Below, piece after piece: positions 1 to 11,449 of a stretch of DNA of 64,000 bases (position 1 is the first letter of the stretch; the number at the start of each line of letters is the position of its first letter). The notes beneath the pieces were generated by a model. That model did not search any database, was not told the origin of the DNA, and saw nothing but the letters and a program-made list of their open reading frames with translations. Source of the stretch: Monoplex corrugatus (Eukaryota; Mollusca; Gastropoda; Littorinimorpha; Ranellidae); NCBI GenBank assembly GCA_030674185.1, contig JAPXFY010000026.1, positions 51,178,746-51,242,745 on the forward strand, written 5' to 3'. The position numbers were made by a program, and so were the translations under genes.

Positions 1-730
1 AACTAGTAGTATATTTACTACCAAGAACTGTATCTAACTTTACAGCTGGGTGCCTACATCACTGGCCAAGAAACTGCTGGAAAAGTGCACTTTCTGCAGG
101 TCTAAAGCTTTTGGAGTGCAAGGTCAGCTCCAACAATGGCTCCTCAACCAGCGCCCCTCACTCCTTATGAACAAGACTGTGTTGATCAGTCCTGGCAGGG
201 CCCTCTCGCCCTGTTCTGACTACGTTCGCATAACAATACATAGCTGACAAATCCACAAACCACTGACAGCATTGTGATGATGGTTCTTCTGATCCTACTT
301 CAAAGAAGTTGGAAATTTCATCCCCTTCACGGTTGTCCGATGATTCAGAGTAGGATGCAGCCATGCTTGCAAAACTAGTAGCAGACACTCCGGCGTCTCT
401 ACCGAAGACATATCATCAGCCATTTTGTCCATGGTTAGGTGCAAACATGTGATGAACCAGACCATCTATCCCCGTAGTCGATTCCTGCAGGATCCTGGGG
501 TTTCCCCAAATCAGGATCTCCTTATCGCACTTGAGGCCAAAGGAACTGCAGACTTCTACAAGTGCAGGAGACAGCTCTGGTGACCCCAAGTGACTCGAGA
601 TGTAGACGCTTTCTACCCCCCCCCCCCCCCCCCCCCCACCATCATTATCAAGATTGTACATGAAACTGAAAATTGAATCGGTAATCAAATTCTCTGCAGA
701 TGATATCAGTATGTCCCAAGCACTCAACAA
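1..730. other. Unassigned sequence with coding-like remnants and a poly-C tract
   Basis: Minus-strand frames contain serine- and acid-rich stretches (for example SYSESSDNREGDEISNFFEV). They are broken by frameshifts and lack a recognisable domain. A 22-base C run lies at about 617-638. This may be the remnant of a transposon protein, but I could not assign it. Confidence 0.3.
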
Positions 731-734
731 CCTT

Positions 735-1530
735 GTTATTGTTATTTTTGTTTCAAACCCTGTCGACCATGCAAAGTTTTATCAGGGCTTTAACCATTTC
801 AAACACACACGATACCTTACTGAGGAAAAAATGGAAAAAACCATTAAGTACAGTACATATACCTTTGTAGACATAATCTAAGGATATGCCCCTGGCGCCC
901 TGGTGTTGACTATTCCATCTAATTCATCACCAGGGGGAATTAAAAAAACAAACAAACTGAATGTAAAAGTAAACATAACTTAAGGACAAAATCCAAAACA
1001 AGTGTGACTGCCCGTGTCCAAGCAAACAGGAACCAGAAAAAACATGAAAGAAGAATACGAACACGTATTTAGTACAACAAGACAAGACAGGCGCAATTTT
1101 TCGGCCAACTGGCCTTTGTCAAGCATAAGATTACAAACAAACAAACACCAGATACAAAAATTATGACAAAAAGACTGAAACTTCCCTGCTGCTGTGTCCA
1201 ATGTGAGAAAAGGAATAAACAAAGATGACATCATAATGTGTTTTAATAAGGACACTAAAACAGACTATAAAAACAGGCCTAAATTTCCTAAAATTGTTTC
1301 TGTACATTTCTTTAGAGCCAAAAGTGCACTTAATATATGTAGGCCTACCCAGCTTTCAATCCCAGGAGAACGTATGTAAGGCATACAGGTAAATGGACCA
1401 GAAAGGCAGAAAATGATAGAAAGAGATGACGCAAAACAAAGCAGCAAAGCAGAAACAAAGAGAAAGAAAGAGAAGAGGAAATTTCTAGCACAGTATTTCC
1501 ATAAGGCAGGAATATTCCCCATGGGAATGC
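735..1530 (-). repeat. AACAAT-tailed retroposon family, copy 1 (interrupted)
   Basis: Shares with the copies at 16.4, 18.7, 32.1, 33.5, 39.6 and 44.2 kb the blocks TATCAGGGCTATAACC, ATGCCCCTGG, AGGACACTAAAACA and TTTCTAGCACAGAATTTCC in the same order. The minus strand is taken as sense, because truncation is variable at the plus-strand right side while the left side ends in a variable AACAAT-like tail. This copy is split by a second element at 989-1246. Confidence 0.7.
989..1246 (-). mobile_element. Short element with hammerhead-like core, inserted in retroposon copy 1
   Basis: Flanked by the perfect 8-bp direct repeat TAAGGACA (981-988 and 1247-1254). The uninterrupted order of this site is visible in other copies of the host repeat. 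The minus strand contains CTTGACAAAGGCC, AGTTGGCCGAAAA and GCGCCTGTCTTGTC. Related copies lie at 20284-20520 and 21270-21560. No coding capacity was seen. Confidence 0.65.
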
Positions 1531-1674
1531 TCAACACCCTAGATACTCATGCAGAAGTACTCGACTTAAGACAACATAAGCAAATAGGCTCAGTGTTGGA
1601 AAGTTGAATTAAATGAAGGGTAAAGAGAGTTAATACATTTCATATGTAGTAACACTAGCATCCTATTTAAGTAT

Positions 1675-2270
1675 AAACACAGACTTTTAGGCGTCACAAT
1701 TCAAAACAACTGGAAATGGGATGAACATATGAAAAGTATAAAAAAAATTGTTGCATTGTTACTTTCCTGATTAAAAGCACGTATATCAAACCTAGCAGGA
1801 GAGCCTTTGAAACTATAAACAGATCCTTCTTTTTGCCACACTTTATTAATTATGCTGATCTGGTTTGGAATAACTATACAAAGTGTCACTCTGTAGAAAA
1901 CTTGCACCTCGAAGCGATCAAAATTCTGGGAGTCCCTAATGGAACAGATCACCAGAAATTGCATGAAAAGTCAAGTTTTAATACACAAGAAGAAAGAAGA
2001 AGACACAAACTTATATTATATTACAAAATGATAAAGAGAATATGTCCAAAATATCTTTGTATTACAAAATGATAAACGGAAGATGTCCAAAAAATCTTTC
2101 CAATCTTATCCCCAATCTCATTTCAACAAGAACCCTCACCACATGCACAGTCCCATACAGTGTACACTACAAAGTGTAACACTGAAAAATGTATGTATGA
2201 ACTGTCTTCCTGATAACACAAAAACCAGCAACTCCCCTCAGTCAATTCAAATGAATTACATCAATAACCG
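1675..2270 (+). pseudogene. LINE reverse-transcriptase C-terminal remnant (CR1/Jockey-like)
   Basis: Frames with stops and shifts spell LGVTIQNNWKWDEHMKSIKK, LPHFINYADLVWNNYTKC, HLEAIKILGV and RRRHKLILYYKMIKRICPKY. This order (thumb region ILGV.., then a Y/W-rich segment, then HKLILYYKM..CPKY) is typical of the C-terminal part of CR1/Jockey-type ORF2 proteins. A segment of about 40 bp around 2020-2095 (acaaaatgataaa...gaagatgtccaaa) is duplicated. No endonuclease or palm region is present, so it is 5'-truncated and dead. Confidence 0.6.
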
Positions 2271-2309
2271 ATGCTACAAAATATTTACCCACATATTTCG
2301 GCTCTAACC

Positions 2310-2560
2310 AGCTCCTACTCTGAGTTGGATGTGCTATGGGCTCAACGGGAAGACTGGTACCACACAGTCGAGTCTCATCCATTTCACGGATGCGTCATTG
2401 AGGGTGTTGCTCAAATCTTCTGACCAGCACTGCAGGTGTCTGTATATCTCTTGGGCTTTGTTGATGCCAGGATATGTTATAACAGTAAGCGTAGAGTACA
2501 GCCCTGTCACGCTGTCTCCATCTTAGATGGAACTCACAGCATCATGATTATTATCATCAT
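2310..2560 (+). repeat. Dispersed ~250-bp repeat family, copy A
   Basis: Shares blocks (CTATGGGCTCAA, CACACAGT, TCTCATCCA, CAGCACTGCAGGT, GAGTACAGCCC) with 32765-33010. More divergent copies lie at 36470-36700 (reverse) and 55150-55350. The family is unnamed; it may be a SINE body or a fossil DNA transposon. Confidence 0.55.
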
Positions 2561-3005
2561 CGACATCATCATCATCACACTGTAAAAATTGTGCCAGCTT
2601 CTGCGGCCAGTGAAGTGGCGTAGAAAATGGGACGAAAGAAAAAAAAAAAGGCGAGCACAAAGGTAACCTCCCTGAGTGCGATGATCCTTAAAAAAAAAAA
2701 AAAAAGTACTGCGTATTTCTAAATGGGTGATAGAAAAGTACAACTTACTCATTGCCGACTCCATCTCGGAATGAAGACCTAAGCAACGATATGTATAACT
2801 GTTATCTTTTGGTCAAACCATTCTGTTCCTGCAAGGGGGAAAACAACATTATTTTTACTGTCCATGTTTCCTGGCCGCATGTGTCATTACGATTTCACAC
2901 TTCTTCTAAATCTAATTAATATCCAGAACCCTCTGAAAAATCATACAAAATTGTTTAACCAGACAAACAAATTCACAATGAAAACTGTGCAGAATTTCAT
3001 CTCGG
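2560..3005. other. No gene seen: low-complexity A runs and unique sequence
   Basis: Contains ATC trinucleotide runs (2540-2580) and A runs (2638-2650, 2688-2705). I see no exon with acceptable splice sites or protein-like translation here. Confidence 0.5.
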
Positions 3006-3442
3006 AGTCCAAGAAATATTTATATGATAGTTGTTAACACAATGTCTATAAATGGCTGGAGTCCAAGAAATGTTTGTATGATAGTTGTTAACACAATGTC
3101 TATAAATGGCTGGAGTCCAAGAAATGTTTGTATGATAGTTGTTAACACAATGTCATATTAAAATTTTGGTGGACGTCTAAGAAAAATGTTTGTATGATAG
3201 TTGTTAACACAATGTCTATAAATGGCTGGAGTCCAAGAAATGTTTGTATGATAGTTGTTAACACAATGTCTATAAATGGCTGGAGTCCAAGAAATGTTTG
3301 TATGATAGTTGTTAACACAATGTCTATAAATGGCTGGAGTCCAAGAAATGTTTGTATGATAGTTGTTAACACAATGTCTATAAATGGCTGGAGTCCAAGA
3401 AATGTTTGTATGATAGTTGTTAACACAATGTCTATAAATGGC
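3006..3442. repeat. 54-bp minisatellite, about 8 units
   Basis: The unit begins GTCCAAGAAATGTTTGTATG and ends TATAAATGGCTGGA. Units are nearly identical except for a divergent block around 3154-3185 that separates three left units from five right units. Because 54 is divisible by 3, open frames of over 100 codons appear on both strands; they are not genes. Confidence 0.95.
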
Positions 3443-3877
3443 ATGACACACAAAACAAAACATAAACAAAACAGAGGGAGATGTGTAGGTGTGGGGGGGG
3501 GGGGAGTGGAGGGAGAGACTTTACATTGCTTACCTTCTTTATTGGACTTGCTGTTAAACAAAGTTTTCAATTGCCTTGATATATTGTTCTCCCTCTCTCT
3601 CTCTCCACCCTCCTTTGTGAGTATTCAGTCAGTATTGATTTTAGAAGTAGTAACAGTTCAATTAGCATGATTATTGTTATTGCTATAATTATTATCATTG
3701 TCATCATCATTACTACTTAAGCTAGTGAATTAAATGTAGTGTGGTTCATAATCAGCCACTGAACGTGCATTTTCTAGAGCACACTGTAAGCTTAGAGCTT
3801 GTTGTCACACGGAGTTACTGTTTCATCATTGTAGAACTAGATCAATAAGTATTCTTTTGATAACAAACTTTCCTTCA

Positions 3878-4062
3878 CCCTTTGACTCCCACACCCTATT
3901 CACTACCAGCAAAAATTTAACCCTTTGACTCATTCACCTTATCCACTTGCTTCCTGCAGGAAGTTGCTGGATAAGGGAGTCAAAGGGTTAAATTTTTGCT
4001 TTGCTGTCATGGTTGACAAAGCAGGATGCTAGTGGATAAGCTGACGGAGTCAAAGGATTAAA
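3878..4062 (+). mobile_element. Hairpin MITE copy 1 (TTAACCCTTTGACTCC ends)
   Basis: Outer ends CCCTTTGACTCCC and GACGGAGTCAAAGGATTAA surround an inner palindrome centred on CTTCCTGCAGGAAG. Same structure as the 12 other copies. See the copy at 38790 for proof of TTAA insertion. Confidence 0.85.
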
Positions 4063-4205
4063 ACAGAACAAAAAATTCTCTCCCCCCCAAAACACTTATT
4101 GCAAAGATACAGCCTCTTAGATACAGAAAACTCCCTTCCCCCTATGCACAGTAAACATGACACTATGGAAAAAAACAACTACACACTGTTAAACAAAACA
4201 AACAT

Positions 4206-4440
<235 letters not shown>

Positions 4441-4819
4441 AAAAATAAAAACGCCTCTGAGGAACATGAAATTCTTTTCCCAGCCTTACCAGAAGACAAA
4501 AAGTTCAAACACAAAACATGACACATGAGACAAGCACATTATAATACAAGAAGAAAAATCCACACGTACAATTTGCCAGCAAAAAAACACGCAAAACGTG
4601 GACATGACACTAGTATGTTTCCACTGATGTATACAGACATGCTGTAGTAAACGCATACACACAAACAGATCTTGTTATAATATCGAACAAGCACACACAA
4701 AAGTGTGAGCCTTAGGTAATATAGGTAATATGGGTATGATATGAAGTGCAAGAAAACTTTGGAATTCACTATTACACATGTCAATCTTGTTTTGTCCAAT
4801 AACCCTAATCATCTTCACT

Positions 4820-5256
4820 GTTACTGTAACTGAACTCCCCTCAATCTGGTGTTACTGTAACACAACTCCCCTCAATCTGGTGATATTTCAACCAATTCCC
4901 CTCAATGTGGTGTTACTGTAACACAATGCCCCTCAATGTGGTGTTATTGTGACACAACTCCCCTCAATGTGGTGTTCCTTCAACACAACTCCCCTCAATC
5001 TGGTGTTCCTTCAACACAACTCCCCTCAATCTGGTGTTACTGTAACACACAACTCCCTCAATGTGGTGTTACTTCAACACAACTCCCCTCAATATGGTGT
5101 TACTGTAACACACAACTCCCCTCAATGTGGTGTTACTGTAACACACAACTCCCCTCAATGTGGTGTTACTGTAACACAACTCCCCCCAATCTGGTGTTCC
5201 TTCAACACAACTCCTCTCAATGTGGTGTTACTGTAACACACCTCCCCTCAATCTGG
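4820..5256. repeat. 31-33-bp minisatellite, about 13 units
   Basis: The unit is AACTCCCCTCAATCTGGTGT plus TACTGTAACAC. Two alternating subtypes differ in TTACTGTAACAC versus TTCCTTCAACAC. Open frames across it are artefacts. Confidence 0.95.
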
Positions 5257-5580
5257 CTTGCCAACAATTGAATGCAGGTTCATGCCATCACAGTCACAGA
5301 GCAAAGCATACTGTAAATAGGTAGCACTATCGTGGAAAATGTATTCTCCCCATTTGAACATTGTCAGTCCTAGGATAGGCTGTCAAGCACCAGGAGAAGT
5401 CAAACACTCCAACCCAGCGGGTCCCCAGGTGGCGGATAGGGGAATGCCCTGTAATGGGGTAGCTGCGAATATTCAATAAGCAGCCCCAGACCAAATCATG
5501 AGAGGCCCTTTGGCAAGGCCGAGCACCCATCAGCCACCCTTGCTAGGGTTACAGGGAAACCATGGAGAGCAGCATGGCGG

Positions 5581-6813
5581 ATGTGCACATCAGCGGAGGA
5601 ACTTTGTCTAGTCAACGGTGAAGTACACAAGACGCTGGACAGAGACGCCCAAGGTCACCTAATTCAGTTAGCGAACTACTGCTCACACTTGTATGGAGTG
5701 GCGACCGCAAGTGCTCATATAGCCAATGAAAGCAATGAAATGTCACAAACTCAAAGAAGTTCATCCCGCATCGCTCGTCTCGCGGTCAACCAGGGAGCAT
5801 GTCCTGCAACGGTGTCTCAGGATGCAGTCGAAAAATCAGCTACTGAGACCAAAGTAATCAAAACACCAAAAAGCTGTAATGCAGGACTGATGAAAGGAAA
5901 GAAAGACATCTTCATAGCTACTCTCAATGCCCGTACACATCAGAAGGAGGGACAGATACCTGAACTAATTGCGTCAGCAGAATCTACAAACCAAAACATC
6001 ATTTGCCTGCAAGAACATAGATTCTTACATGAAGACAATGCAACAAAAGAACACAATTTTGGAAGCTGGAGGCTGATTACATGTTCAGCCTGGAAAAACA
6101 GCGCAAATGCTGCAACTGGCGGAATTGGAATGCTTCTCAGCCAGCAGGCCTACAATGCACTTAGCAATGTAGAAATGATATCTCCCAGAGTAATGATTGC
6201 TTCTTTCAACGGAAATCTTCGAACCTCAATAATCTCCTGTTACAGTCCCACTAATGTAAGTGATGAAGTGGAAGTCGAAAGATTTTATCAGGACTTAACA
6301 TCAGTCACCAGACAAGTGCAGAAGCACAACATCCTCATTATTGGTGACGACTTCAATGCACAAATTGGAAACCTTGATCGCTTCAAATATGCATATCACT
6401 CTCAGACTAACAGAAACGGCTCCATGCTAAAAGACTATCTCAGTGAAAACAATCTCTTATGCCTCAACAATCTATATAAAAAAAGACCAGGTCAGCTATG
6501 GACACACAAATCTCCAAATGGGAGCAAAACACAACTCGACTACATTATCATCAATAAGAAATGGAAAAATAGTGCAAAAAATTGCAGAGCATTCAACTCT
6601 TTTGTCAGTGTTGCATCAGACCACCGCATCGTTTCTGCTCGACTTCGACTAAGCCTTCGAGCAAATAAAAAGAAATCTTGCAATACTACTCCATATGACT
6701 GGTCAAATCTAAACGACAACCCTGAAATTCGTAACATCTTCATTACAAGGGTGAGAAATAGATTTGCTGCCCTACAAGATACAGTCTCAGCAAAGACTGC
6801 TGACGTGACATGA
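5581..6813 (+). pseudogene. LINE ORF, endonuclease domain (410 codons open)
   Basis: The open frame holds an exonuclease-endonuclease-phosphatase fold: IATLNARTHQKEGQ, IICLQEHRF, GGIGMLLS, CYSPTN, IIGDDFNAQIG, LDYIIINKKW and ASDHRIVSARL. These are the catalytic blocks of APE-type LINE endonucleases that nick target DNA. The first ~90 residues are low in similarity to known domains. The frame stops at 6811-6813, while the protein should continue into the linker, so a frameshift is likely there. The start at 5581 is the first ATG of the open frame. Confidence 0.85.
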
Positions 6814-7430
6814 CATACAACCACTTTGAAATGGCATGTAAAGAAACAGCTGCAGACACTATCCCGCTGAAACCCAAAGTAAAAAATACAAACTCCATGG
6901 GTGAATGAGGAAATCTGTCAAAAATGCAAGCAACTAAAAGAAGCTGCACAACTAAAAGAAGCTGCACAACTAAAAGACTCTCAACCATCCCCTGAGAACA
7001 TCATTTACTTCAATAATGCTCATGCTGCTCTCATAGAGGCCTATGAAGCAGAGCAAACGAACTACCTACAAAGCAAGATCGACCAGATCACAAATGTTGT
7101 CAGCAAAAAAAAGTCTGTTGTTGCCTGGAAGACCGTGAACGAAATAAGTTGAAGGAAAAGCTGCAACAGAGCTAAGCTAAAAGCATCTAGCCAAGAAGAG
7201 CAAGTAAAACTGTGGCAACAACACTTCCAAGACCTACTCGGGAAACCTCCAGACATCTCTGAAGAAGAAATAACTCCAGTCTTCACGGAGGAGCTGAATA
7301 TCAAGAAAGGGCCGTTTACATTGGACAAACTACTGATAGCAGTGAAAAGCATTCAGTGTGGAAAAGCTTACGGACTCGATGAGATACCAGCCGAAGTATG
7401 GAAAATAGAGGAATTTCACCAGATACTGCT

Positions 7431-7778
7431 AAGATGTGGTTTCTAAGAAGAATGTTAAGAGTTCCATGGACAGCAAAGAAAACAAATGAGACAGTCTTGA
7501 TGGAGGCAGACACAAGTAGATCACTCATAAGGAAGATTAGGAAAAGACAGGCAACATTTATAGGCCATTTATGAGGAAGTGGGATTTGGAGCACTTGGTC
7601 ACAACGGGAAAGCTGGAGGGAAAGAGAGCACCGGTAGACCCAGGGAGAAAATGCTGGACGGACTTGCAGAGTGGCTGGGGACGAGGGGGGTGGGAGAGAT
7701 GCTAGGGGCAACGAGAGATAGAGACAGATGGAAGTCCATGATTGCCAACGCCATGCGGCAGGGCACCTGATGATGATG
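7431..7778 (+). mobile_element. 5'-truncated LINE tail nested inside the older LINE
   Basis: Sequence matches the minus-strand LINE tails at 34504-34962 and 45200-45969 (coding for RRMLRVPWTAKKTNE, RKRQATFIGH, GRPREKMLDGLAEWLG, AMRQGT). It ends in TGATGATGATG. It is flanked by ACTGCT at 7425-7430 and 7779-7784. Removing it puts the reading frame of the host LINE back in register. Confidence 0.85.
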
Positions 7779-7784
7779 ACTGCT

Positions 7785-9165
7785 GGAATGCTGCAACAAC
7801 GTTTATAACCAAGACCCAAAAAACAAATGGACAAAAGGATGCCTGCTTCCTTTCCCCAAGAAAGGTGACCTCGGAATCACAAAGAACTACCGTGGAATCA
7901 CATTAACTGCGATTTCTGCAAAGATCTACAACCTAATGCTCCTAAATAGGATAAGGCCGGAGATAGATCCAGTTCTGAGGAAAAACCAAAATGGGTTTCG
8001 CCAAAACAGATCGACATCAGCACAAATACTCACCATCAGACGTATATTGGAAGGTATAAAAACCAAAAACCTCCCAGCTGTTTTCCTATTTATTGACTTT
8101 TCCAAAGCTTTTGATTCGATCCACCGAGGAAAGATGAAGGAGATTCTAACTGCATATGGACTACCCAAGGAAACAGTAGACGCCATCATGATGCTGTATC
8201 AGAATACCCGCTGTATGGTTTACTCCCCCGACGGAGACAGACTTCTTCAACATCACTGCTGGAGTCCTTCAAGGAGATACGCTTGCCCCCTACATTTTCA
8301 TCATCTGTCCCGATTATGTGCTGAGGAAAGCAGTGGATAAGAACAAAAAACTCGGCTTTACCCTCACAGAACAGAAGAGCAGATGCTACCCTGCAGTAAA
8401 GATAACTGATGCGGATTACGCTGATGACCTGGCTGTTCTCGCAGACCTTCTAAAAGATGCAACATCTCTCCTTCACAGTGTCAAAAGAACAGCAATGGAG
8501 ATCAGGCTCCACCCCAATGCGAACAAAACAGAGTTCATCTGTCTGAACCAAGATGCATCAGAAGGCATGAGAAGTCTCAATGGAGATACAATCAAACAAG
8601 TTCCAGATTTTAAATACCGGGCAGCTACATTGACTCCACAGAACAAGACCTCAACACCAGACTCGGAAATGCCTGGGGCGCTCTAAATCAACTGGACAAA
8701 ATCTGGAAATCCAATCTGCCAGACAATCTGCAAACGAACTTCTTCTGAGCAGCAGTTGAGTCCGTTCTTACATATGGCTCAATCTCTTGGACCCTAACAA
8801 CGACATTGGAGAAGAAGATTGATGGAGCATATACAAGAGTGCTGCGTGCAGCCCTGAACAAATCCTAGAGAGAACATCCAACTAACAAAGAGTTATATGG
8901 CAAGATCCCACCAATCAGTAAATCAATACATCAGCAAAGACTGCGCTTCGTGGGACACTGCTGGCGTAGCAAAGAAGAACTGGTGGGGGATGTTCTACTA
9001 TGGAGACCCAGCCATGGCAAACAAAGACCAGGACGTCCAAAGAAGACCTTCATCGACCAACTGATGGATGATACGGGGTCTCAGTACGATGAACTACCTA
9101 CTGCAATGTCTGACAGAGAGGGATGGAAGAAACGTGTCATGGATAGCCGAGCAAGCTCGACATGA
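7785..9165 (+). pseudogene. LINE reverse transcriptase and C-terminal part
   Basis: Fragments in shifting frames: LLPFPKKGD and NYRGITLT (fingers), KNQNGFRQNRST, LFIDFSKAFDSIHRG (motif A), ITDADYADDLAVLAD (motif C with YADD), then YGSISWTL, RLRFVGHCWRS and GKQRPGRPKKTF. The frames are 7936-8340, 8318-8686 and 8950-9165, with gaps that hold stops. It belongs to the same element as the endonuclease upstream. Confidence 0.85.
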
Positions 9166-9317
9166 TGATGATGATGATTCTCCCCATGGAGAGCCGCCTG
9201 AATTTCGGCAAAGAAAATGGCACACACACATTTCGCCACAAACTACTGCTAAGATCATAAAGGAGCTGTCGAATTTCCCTATGTCTACCCATCAGAGAAG
9301 ACCTCCCTTCCCATGCT

Positions 9318-9580
9318 GACATTCATTTTGGTAATGTTCCAAGGTGCTTGGTCTGACCCGACTTATGTATGACAACAGATGGCGATGAATGGACAGAGGG
9401 GCTGATCATCACGTAACAGGTGTTGGATAACTTCATCCATCACTTCATCCATGACATTCATTTTGGTGATGTTCCAAGGTGCTCGGTCTGATCCGACTAA
9501 TGTAGGACAACAGATGGCGGTGAATGGACAGAGGGGCTGACCATCACATAACTGAGGTGTTGGATAACTTCATCCATCAC
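9318..9580. repeat. Tandem duplication of ~136 bp
   Basis: Two units start with TGACATTCATTTTGGTRATG (9318 and 9453) and share CAACAGATGGCGRTGAATGG and GTTGGATAACTTCATCCATC. They differ at scattered positions, so the duplication is not recent. Confidence 0.85.
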
Positions 9581-9638
9581 GCACCACACAGAACCAAACA
9601 CAGCCAACACTTGCCATGATAAAGGCCGGATGTAGATG

Positions 9639-9848
9639 TTAACCTTTTGACTCCCGTACCTTATCCGACAACTGCAAAAATTTAACCCTTTGACTTCCTC
9701 CCCTATACACCAGCTTCCTGCAGGAAGCTGGTGGATAGGGTGAGAAGTTGGTTGGTAGGGTGAGGAAATCAAATGGTTAAGGTTTTGCTTTGCTAGAATG
9801 GTTGACAATGCAGGACGCTGATGGACTGGTACGGGAGTCAAAGGGTTA
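9639..9848 (+). mobile_element. Hairpin MITE copy 2
   Basis: Ends TTAACCTTTTGACTCCC and GGGAGTCAAAGGGTTAA, inner palindrome around CTTCCTGCAGGAAGCTGGTG. The inner right arm carries a small extra segment (GTTGGTAGGGTGAG). Confidence 0.9.
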
Positions 9849-10296
9849 AATTAAAATGTAGACAAAGCATCAAGTCATTTCATTATAGTCATGGCATCAT
9901 GACCTGCCGACTATCTCCACAGCCCGGCTGCCTCTTTTGATATCTGTGGACACAAAATCTCATGTCCCAAGTTCAATCCTACTCTGCAATATAAAACTTG
10001 GATTGTTTGCTGCCCATCTTAATGCTCCAGTCATTCTGATAGTGTCCGTGATAGTGGAACTGTCCGTGCATGATCACTCTGTCCTGAACAAACTCAGGAT
10101 GGGGTAAATGACCTTACTCCATCCTCCTCCCATCAAAGGAAAAAAAGTTTTAAAACAATTGCAGTGAATTAAAAACAACCCTGGAGCAACAGAGGCTGTA
10201 TTCTGAAGAAACTTCTAAATTTTCTTTCTCTTCTTGCTTAGTCAGGTAAAAAAAAGGACCTGTGAAACACTAAGGAGACATCCCCACTGGAGCATT

Positions 10297-10488
10297 TTAA
10301 CCCTTTGACTCCTGCCCCTAATCCACCAACTGCAAAAACTTAACCCTTTGATTCCCTCATCCTATCCACCAGCTTCCTGCAGGAAGCTGGTGGATAGGAT
10401 GAGGGACTCAAAGGCTTAAGTTTTTGCTTTGTTAGCATGTTGGTAATGCAGGACGGTGGCAGACAGGGTGCGGGGGTCAAAGAGTTAA
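10297..10488 (+). mobile_element. Hairpin MITE copy 3
   Basis: Ends TTAACCCTTTGACTCC and GGGGGTCAAAGAGTTAA; near-perfect inner palindrome centred on CTGCAGGAAGC. Confidence 0.9.
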
Positions 10489-10892
10489 GATGAACAACAA
10501 ACAGGTCAATGTTTTAAGACCAGCTTTGGGGTCGAACTGAAGACATCAGACCTTGATCTACACTTCTTTCCGCTATGCCAGCCAGCCCATGTAAATAAAC
10601 ACCCAAACAACAACACCAACAACAGAACTCTGTGGCCAGCCTGATAGTCAAATCCATTATCCTTGTATGGTCAGCATGGCACTCTCACCAATCATGATAA
10701 TGATGCCACTAAAATGAAAATAAAGACGAAAAGAAAAAAAAATGCCAACCAATGGACAATGCTCTGTGTGGAAACTTGGGGAATGAACCCGGGACCTTGG
10801 ACATCTTCAGTCCTAACCCTCTCCCAAATAAGCAATTCCAGCTGACGAGTATATTCCAGAACTTACTACCCTACGCATAACAATTCCAGAAA

Positions 10893-11062
10893 GAAAAATG
10901 CACAATGGAGAGGTGGTCTAGCAGATAAAGCGCCCATCTGGCTGGGATGTGAGAGAAAGTCAAGAAAGCTGAGGTTCGAGTCCCAGCTGGACAGGGATTC
11001 TTCTCCCCCATCCACCAATCCCTGAGTGATAGTCTGCATACTTTTGGACGACACAATAAAGT
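10893..11062 (+). repeat. tRNA-derived SINE
   Basis: Has a box-A-like block GGTCTAGCAGATAAAGCG and a box-B-like GGTTCGAGTCCC about 50 bp later, as in tRNA-headed SINEs. A tail region follows with ATACTTTTGGACGACACAAT. It cannot fold as an intact tRNA because the acceptor stem does not pair. Confidence 0.65.
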
Positions 11063-11203
11063 AATGTCTGACATGTCTACTTCAAAATATTGTTTTCAGG
11101 AACAATCTCACGGAAAATCAGACACAGACACAGACACTAAATCTCAGGAACACAGCAGATGATGAAATCACAAGCATACATATCCAAAGACTAATCCAAA
11201 CAC

Positions 11204-11447
11204 ATCACCATCACCATCATGTGCCCTGCCGCATGGCTTTGGAAATCATGGCCTTCCATACAAATCTATCTCTTGTTGCTGCAAGTATGCCTCTCATCCT
11301 TTTTGTCTTCATCCACTCTGCAAATCTGTCCAACAGTTTCTCCCTGGGTGTACCTGGTGCTCTTTTTCTCTCCAACTTTCCTGTTGTGACTAGGTGCACA
11401 AATTTCTCTTGCCTCATAAAATGTCCTATAAATGTCAAATGCAACAA
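11204..11447 (-). mobile_element. LINE tail fragment, divergent
   Basis: On the minus strand encodes FIGHFMRQEKFVHLVTTGKL, GTPREKLLDRFAEWM and AMRQGT, then a (ATGGTG)n tail. It is the same LINE family as 34504 and 45200 but more diverged, so it is probably an older insertion. Confidence 0.8.
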
Positions 11448-11449
11448 TA

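Larger units (their letters stand above)
5354..9176 (+). mobile_element. Non-LTR retrotransposon (LINE), nearly complete but inactive
   Basis: An 11-bp duplication ATTCTCCCCAT (5343-5353 and 9177-9187) bounds the element, which ends in an (ATG)n tail. It encodes an APE-type endonuclease, then a reverse transcriptase with FIDFSKAFDS and YADD, then a C-terminal region with RLRFVGH and RPGRPKK. Length without the nested insert is about 3.5 kb, fitting compact single-ORF LINEs (RTE or similar); the exact clade is uncertain. Frameshifts (near 6812 and 8225) and stops (7152, 8748, 8868) show it is dead. A second LINE tail interrupts it at 7431-7778. The 5' leader 5354-5580 has CCCAGGTGGCGGATAGGGG, a block I associate with LINE leaders. 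Confidence 0.88.
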
